64,000 nucleotides of DNA from CAILZL01 sp963748005 (GTDB lineage: Bacteria; Pseudomonadota; Gammaproteobacteria; Steroidobacterales; Steroidobacteraceae). The position numbers were made by a program, and so were the translations under genes. The stretch is from positions 1,178,001-1,242,000 of the forward strand of contig CAVVHH010000002.1 of assembly GCA_963748005.1 (NCBI GenBank), read 5' to 3'. Under the pieces are notes generated by a model. The model saw nothing but the letters and a program-made list of their open reading frames with translations. It was not told where the DNA came from and made no database searches. Below are positions 59,958-64,000 of this stretch, piece after piece; the stretch's first letter is position 1; each line of letters opens with the position of its first letter.

Positions 59958-61080
59958 GCTGTGTCGCCTTGGCACCAACTTTGGTGACGGGTGCTTCAGC
60001 TTCGTGGAATTCTGCCTTGCGCCGTCGTGATGGCCACAGACCTTCGGGTCGCAACAGCATGACCAGGATCAAGGCCACGGCAAATACCAGCATGCGCAGA
60101 TCGTCCGGGGCCACGATGCGCTCGCCCAGAAACCTGTCCTGCAGGGGATTCACCACATCGCGCAATATCTCGGGAGTCAGGCTCAGCAATATTGCACCGA
60201 GAATCACGCCGGGAATATTACCCATGCCGCCCAGCACCACCATGGCCAGCACCATGATCGATTCCATCAGTATGAAACTCTCTGGCGAGACAAAACCCTG
60301 GTAGCTGGCGAACAACGCACCGGAGACACCGCCGAAGCTTGCGCCCATGGCGAACGCCAGCAATTTCACATTGCGGGTGTTGATGCCCATGGCCTGCGCG
60401 GCAATTTCGTCCTCGCGGATCGCGATCCAGGCGCGGCCGATACGCGAGTCCTGCAAGCGCACCGATACCACTATCACCAGCAGCACGAGCGCCAGAAACA
60501 GATAGTAGTATTGATGCAGGGCGCCGAACTCGATGCCGCCGAGATGCAACGGACTGGTGATCTTGTGATCCCAGAAGCTGGCGGGCTCGATGCGATTGAT
60601 GCCGATGGGACCGTTGGTGATGTTGACCGGCTTGCTCAGATTGCGCAGCAACAGCCGGATGATTTCACCAAACCCCAGCGTCACAATGGCCAGATAGTCA
60701 CCACGCAACTTGAGCGTGGGCGCGCCCAGCAGCATGCCGAATACGCCTGCCAGAAAAGCCGCCAGCGGCAGCACGATCCACAATGGCGTATGCAGCAACC
60801 CCTCGTAGCCGGTACCAGTGAGCAACGGTAACAGTTGCGGAGAATTAAGCAGTGCGTAGGTGTAGGCGCCCACCGCATAAAAAGCGATGTAGCCAAGATC
60901 CAGCAGCCCCGCGTAACCGATCACGATGTTCAGCCCCAGCGCTAGCATGATGTACAGCATGGCGGTGTCGAGCGTGCGCAGCCAGGCATTACCAAACGCC
61001 TGCTGGATCACGAATGGCAACACCGACAGAGCCACGATCAGGAGCAGAGTTCGGGTATGGCGCAGGGTGGCGGAGTTCAT
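59950..61080 (-). CDS. livM: Branched-chain amino acid ABC transporter, permease LivM
   Basis: 376 residues, about nine or ten membrane spans. LNIVIGYAGLLDLGYIAFYAVGAYTYALL and LKLRGDYLAIVTLGFGEIIRLLLRN are LivM hallmarks, as is GRAWIAIREDEIAAQAMGIN, the coupling loop that contacts the ATPase. The C-terminal RPEGLWPSRRRKAEF is cytoplasmic. The substrate could be leucine, isoleucine or valine, or another amino acid or amide, since this family is broad. Confidence 0.95.
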   Translation of the reverse strand: MNSATLRHTRTLLLIVALSVLPFVIQQAFGNAWLRTLDTAMLYIMLALGLNIVIGYAGLLDLGYIAFYAVGAYTYALLNSPQLLPLLTGTGYEGLLHTPLWIVLPLAAFLAGVFGMLLGAPTLKLRGDYLAIVTLGFGEIIRLLLRNLSKPVNITNGPIGINRIEPASFWDHKITSPLHLGGIEFGALHQYYYLFLALVLLVIVVSVRLQDSRIGRAWIAIREDEIAAQAMGINTRNVKLLAFAMGASFGGVSGALFASYQGFVSPESFILMESIMVLAMVVLGGMGNIPGVILGAILLSLTPEILRDVVNPLQDRFLGERIVAPDDLRMLVFAVALILVMLLRPEGLWPSRRRKAEFHEAEAPVTKVGAKATQHD

Positions 61081-61101
61081 GATCGGTTCAAGGATGAGTG
61101 C

Positions 61102-62010
61102 TCAGGCACGTTCGGCCACACGCTCACCCATCAACCCGGAAGGACGCAGCACCAGCACCCCGATCAGCACCAGGAACGCGAACACATCGCGGTATTCACT
61201 GGGTACCAGGTAGCCAGTACCCAGACTCTCAATCAGTCCCAGCAGGATGCCACCCACTACTGCGCCGCCCAGATTACCGATGCCGCCGAGCACCGCAGCA
61301 GTGAACGCTTTCAGACCCGGCGTAAATCCCATGGTGGGAGTGGCAAGGCCGTAATTGGCTGCCCACATCACCCCCGCGACGGCGGCCAGCGCGGAACCCA
61401 GTATGAAGGTCTGCGAAATTACCCGGTTGATATTCACGCCCATCAATGCCGCCACTGATTGGTTCATCGACACCGCGCGCATGGCCCGGCCGAGTCGGGT
61501 TTTCTCGACCAGCAGCAGCAAGCCCGTCATCACCAGCAGCGCCAGGACGATGATGGCGATCTGCACACCGGTAATGTGCGCACCGAGAAATTCAATGGGT
61601 TGTTGCGACACCACATCGGGGAAGGAACGCGGATTGCTTTTCCAGATCAGCACCGCCACCTGCTGTAACAAGATGGAAATGCCAATGGCGGTAATCAGCG
61701 GCGCGAGCCGCGGCGCATTGCGCAGCGGCCGATAGGCAATGCGTTCAATCAGGAAGCCCAGCAACATGGTGACCGGTGCGGCGATCAACAGCCCGGCCAG
61801 CAGTAACAATGGTCCTGGCAAGGTAACGCCTGCACCAGTGAGCAGATTGATCACAGAAATGGTGACCATGGCGCCAATCATCATCACCTCGCCGTGGGCG
61901 AAGTTGATGATCTGCAGAATGCCGTAAACCATGGTGTAGCCGAGCGCAATCAGCGCATACATGCTGCCCACCACCAGGCCATTCAGGATTTGCTGTACCA
62001 GTTCGCTCAC
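61102..62010 (-). CDS. livH: Branched-chain amino acid ABC transporter, permease LivH
   Basis: 302 residues with about eight membrane spans. The start QILNGLVVGSMYALIALGYTMVYGIL and INFAHGEVMMIGAM are diagnostic, and the coupling loop RAMRAVSMNQSVAALMGVN is present. Near the C-terminus VLRPSGLMGERVAERA matches the family. It forms the membrane channel with LivM, whose gene follows after 21 bases. The 98-base gap upstream, after livK, is the largest inside the operon. Confidence 0.95.
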   Translation of the reverse strand: MSELVQQILNGLVVGSMYALIALGYTMVYGILQIINFAHGEVMMIGAMVTISVINLLTGAGVTLPGPLLLLAGLLIAAPVTMLLGFLIERIAYRPLRNAPRLAPLITAIGISILLQQVAVLIWKSNPRSFPDVVSQQPIEFLGAHITGVQIAIIVLALLVMTGLLLLVEKTRLGRAMRAVSMNQSVAALMGVNINRVISQTFILGSALAAVAGVMWAANYGLATPTMGFTPGLKAFTAAVLGGIGNLGGAVVGGILLGLIESLGTGYLVPSEYRDVFAFLVLIGVLVLRPSGLMGERVAERA

Positions 62011-62108
62011 TGACGTTCCTCGCGGGACGAGGGTTGCGGGCCAGCCGCATCGCGCGCGTCGTGAGCATGAACCATGGGATTAGCTATTCAAATCTGCAGC
62101 GCGTCTTG

Positions 62109-63263
62109 TTACCGGGCACTGACAGCGGCTACCGATTCCCACTGACCGTTCTTGACCTCGTACACAGTCACCGAACCATTCAACAGGTCGCCCTTGGCAT
62201 CAAACTGGATGTTGCCGGTTACGCCGTTGTAGTTGGTATTGGCCAGCTCCGGCAGATACCTGGCGGGTTCGGTGGAATTGGCCTTCTTCATCGCAGCAAC
62301 CATCACCATCACGGCATCGTAGGCGAATGCGGCGTGATACTGGATATCGATCTTGTATTTGTTGTGGTACTTCCTGTCGAAGTCGGCATAGCCCGGCATC
62401 TTGTCCTTCGGCGCGCCGGGTTGCGAGCCATACTGGCCTTCCGCATTGTCGCCCGCGAGCTTGATCAATTCCGGAGTTTGCATGCCGTCACCGCCGATTA
62501 CTTTGGCTTTGATGCCGAGTGTCTTCAACTGCCGGGCCAGCGGCCCGGCTTGCGCGTCCATGCCGCCATAGAACACCAGCTCGGGTTGCTTGCCTTTAAT
62601 CTTGGTGAGAATGGCACTGAAGTCAGTGGTCTTGTCGTCACCAGCTTCGCGGGCGACGATTGTCACGCCATTCGCCGTAGCGGCTTTCTCGAATTCATCA
62701 GCCAGGCCTTTGCCATAGGCGCTTTGGTCGTCAATGATCGCCACTTTTTTAGCGTGCAGGTTCTCGGCTACGAACTTGCCGAGTGCGGCGCCCTGGGCAA
62801 CATCGTTGGCGATTACACGGAAGGCGGTCTTGAAACCCTGCTGGGTGTAGACCGGATTGGTGGCAGAGGGGGAAATCTGTGGAATGCCGGCAGCGCTATA
62901 GATGGCAGACGCCGGGATGGTCGTCCCGGAGTTCAGATGGCCGATCACGCCAACCACCCCCGCATCGACAAAACGCTGGGCCACGATGGGAGCCTGCTTC
63001 GGATCGTGCTGATCGTCCTCCTTCATCAGCTCGAACTTGATCTTCTGACCGCCGATCATCACACCTTCGGCATTCAGTTCGTCAATCGCAAGCTGGGCGC
63101 CATTCTCGTTGTCCTTGCCCAGGTGACCCTGATCGCCGGTAATCGGTGCGACGTGGCCGATCTTGACGACGAGTTCGTTCGCTGCCGCACTCGGCGCCTC
63201 GTTCCTGTTACCACAGGCAGCCAGCGCAAGCACCGTGGCGGCAATCAGGCAATAACGTGACAT
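62109..63263 (-). CDS. livK: Branched-chain amino acid-binding protein LivK
   Basis: 384 residues from ATG 63263; a second ATG six bases earlier (63269) is equally near the GAGGG ribosome site. Lipoprotein signal: LIAATVLALAAC (cysteine near residue 17). The mature protein is a type I periplasmic binding fold: VKIGHVAPITGDQGHLGKD, GVVGVIGHLNSGTTIPASAIY and VAIIDDQSAYGKGLADEFEK. It captures branched-chain or related amino acids outside the inner membrane for LivHMGF. As a lipoprotein it is tethered, unlike E. coli LivK, which is soluble. Confidence 0.94.
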   Translation of the reverse strand: MSRYCLIAATVLALAACGNRNEAPSAAANELVVKIGHVAPITGDQGHLGKDNENGAQLAIDELNAEGVMIGGQKIKFELMKEDDQHDPKQAPIVAQRFVDAGVVGVIGHLNSGTTIPASAIYSAAGIPQISPSATNPVYTQQGFKTAFRVIANDVAQGAALGKFVAENLHAKKVAIIDDQSAYGKGLADEFEKAATANGVTIVAREAGDDKTTDFSAILTKIKGKQPELVFYGGMDAQAGPLARQLKTLGIKAKVIGGDGMQTPELIKLAGDNAEGQYGSQPGAPKDKMPGYADFDRKYHNKYKIDIQYHAAFAYDAVMVMVAAMKKANSTEPARYLPELANTNYNGVTGNIQFDAKGDLLNGSVTVYEVKNGQWESVAAVSAR

Positions 63264-63293
63264 GGTCATGACTTTTCCCTCAAGTTGAACCGC

Positions 63294-63323
63294 AGGATAG
63301 GGAATTCAACTGTTCGTTTGCAA
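63294..63323 (-). promoter_or_regulatory. Possible promoter of the liv operon
   Basis: On the minus strand TTGCAA (63318-63323) and TATCCT (63294-63299) are 18 bases apart, with the -10 box about 30 bases before livK. Each hexamer matches consensus at four of six positions. Confidence 0.4.
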
Positions 63324-63338
63324 CCGCGTTTGCAGCGA

Positions 63339-63358
63339 CCAGACGAAGCAACGTCTGG
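63339..63358 (-). terminator. Hairpin downstream of the Anbu-type gene
   Basis: CCAGACG (63339-63345), six-base loop, CGTCTGG (63352-63358): perfect 7-base-pair stem in the gap between the end of the Anbu gene and the livK promoter. No T run; position suggests a transcription end separating the two units. Confidence 0.45.
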
Positions 63359-63383
63359 ATTGACAGCGACTGCAGAGTAGCCG

Positions 63384-64000
63384 CTACAGCCAATCAGGAT
63401 CGGGGATCGCATGAAACGCATGCCGCAGGCTTTCGCTCCACTGACGGTTGATCATGGCGTAATACTGATGCTTGGCATCGATATTGACGTGACTGCCCAG
63501 CTTCAATGCGTCGCGCTTGATGCAGATGAGATCCAGCGGCAGCCCCACTGACAGATTGGAACGAATGGTGGAGTCCATGGACACCAGTGCACACTTCACC
63601 GCGCGCAGCAGACTGAGACTGCGGGTAATGACGCGATCCAGAATCGGCTTGCCGTACTTGGATTCGCCAATCTGGAAGTAGGGCGTGTCGGGGGTGGCCT
63701 CGATGAAGTTGCCGGCCGCATAGATATTGAACAATCGCGGCAACTCATTGCCGATCTGGCCGCCAAAAATCAGCTGGGCGTTGAATTCGATGCCATGCTC
63801 CTTGAGCGCATCTGCGTCACGGTGGTACACCTCGCGCAACGCCTCACCTACCAGGCGCGTGGCTTCGAACATGTTGCTGACGTTCATCAGATTGGGTGTG
63901 CCGGTGTCCCTGGCATTGATGCGTTCCTGCAGGATACTGATCAATGACTGCGCGATGGCCAGATTGCCGGCGGTCATCAGCACCATGGCGCGATCACCCG
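63384..64000 (-). CDS. Anbu-type proteasome-like peptidase, C-terminal part (cut by window end)
   Basis: The frame is open to the window edge, so the N-terminus, including the catalytic residue, is missing. The visible 205 residues match the bacterial proteasome-type (Anbu/HslV relative) family: VLMTAGNLAIAQS, LREVYHRDADALKEHGIEFNAQLIFGGQIG, TPYFQIGESKYGKPILDRVI, and VSMDSTIRSNLSVGLPLD. Anbu proteins assemble into ring or spiral multimers with an N-terminal nucleophile fold; their substrates are not known. The usual partner genes (transglutaminase-like, alpha-E, ATP-grasp) would lie beyond the window. Confidence 0.9.
   Translation of the reverse strand, partial: GDRAMVLMTAGNLAIAQSLISILQERINARDTGTPNLMNVSNMFEATRLVGEALREVYHRDADALKEHGIEFNAQLIFGGQIGNELPRLFNIYAAGNFIEATPDTPYFQIGESKYGKPILDRVITRSLSLLRAVKCALVSMDSTIRSNLSVGLPLDLICIKRDALKLGSHVNIDAKHQYYAMINRQWSESLRHAFHAIPDPDWL

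Noticed and set aside
1..64000. CRISPR arrays, tRNA or rRNA genes, transposases, integrase or phage genes
   Set aside because: No regular short repeats with spacers, no tRNA T-loop or CCA-type ends outside coding regions, and no recombinase motifs were seen on either strand by reading; a dedicated scan was not possible.

Overview
The window is a chromosomal segment of a GC-rich Gram-negative bacterium, most likely a gammaproteobacterium of the Xanthomonadales/Nevskiales/Steroidobacter type. That placement is an inference. It rests on a class III PHA synthase (phaC-phaE), a complete Entner-Doudoroff set, CysB with Sbp, a DUF3683 FAD/Fe-S oxidoreductase, Anbu, and a TonB-dependent receptor of the Xanthomonas style. 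I see no tRNA, rRNA, insertion sequence, prophage or CRISPR array. Almost all the sequence is ordinary tightly packed coding DNA.

Layout. 1-2.4 kb: the end of a pyridine-nucleotide oxidoreductase overlapping a secreted Sel1/ankyrin protein. 2.4-6.8 kb: a lipoprotein, cysB, a phosphate-porin-like outer-membrane protein and sbp (sulfate uptake). 6.9-10.7 kb: an ABC exporter and four genes of unknown function. 11-13.5 kb: kup (potassium uptake) and ppa. 13.5-20.6 kb: glucose catabolism, with glk-pgl-zwf and a ROK fructokinase on the minus strand and edd-eda on the plus strand. Together these convert glucose or fructose through 6-phosphogluconate and KDPG to pyruvate and glyceraldehyde 3-phosphate. 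20.7-24.2 kb: an exactly periodic secreted repeat protein, an outer-membrane barrel, a DUF2058 protein and a pseudouridine synthase.

24-31 kb: a five-gene minus-strand run, cysK - RND adaptor - RND pump - TMEM175-like channel - DUF4010 membrane protein, with overlapping or nearly abutting genes. 31-37 kb: carbon storage. phaE-phaC (polyhydroxyalkanoate) diverge from glgA (glycogen), followed by an LEA14-like lipoprotein and glgC. 37-45 kb: secreted DUF192 and unknown proteins, a TonB receptor, an M48 protease with LemA, and a YbaY-type lipoprotein. 45-48 kb: a Cpx-like two-component pair and a rhomboid protease. 48-52 kb: a 1329-residue FAD/Fe-S oxidoreductase.

52-53.3 kb is the only clearly accessory patch: hicB-hicA (toxin-antitoxin) with an apparently leaderless antitoxin promoter, then an AT-richer PIN/NYN-type nuclease gene. 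53.3-56 kb: a second two-component pair and an acyl-CoA desaturase. 56.3-58.4 kb: a Dcp-type peptidase. 58.4-63.3 kb: a complete branched-chain amino-acid ABC transporter (livKHMGF). The right edge cuts an Anbu proteasome-like peptidase.

The signals not explained by known genes are: two copies of a roughly 50-bp intergenic element with a covarying stem at convergent gene ends; a terminator whose 3' arm carries the next gene's ribosome binding site; a hairpin lying between Shine-Dalgarno and start codon of kup; a 27/29-residue repeat protein; a likely decayed gene upstream of the peptidase; and a 9-bp inverted repeat between the two storage-polymer operons.
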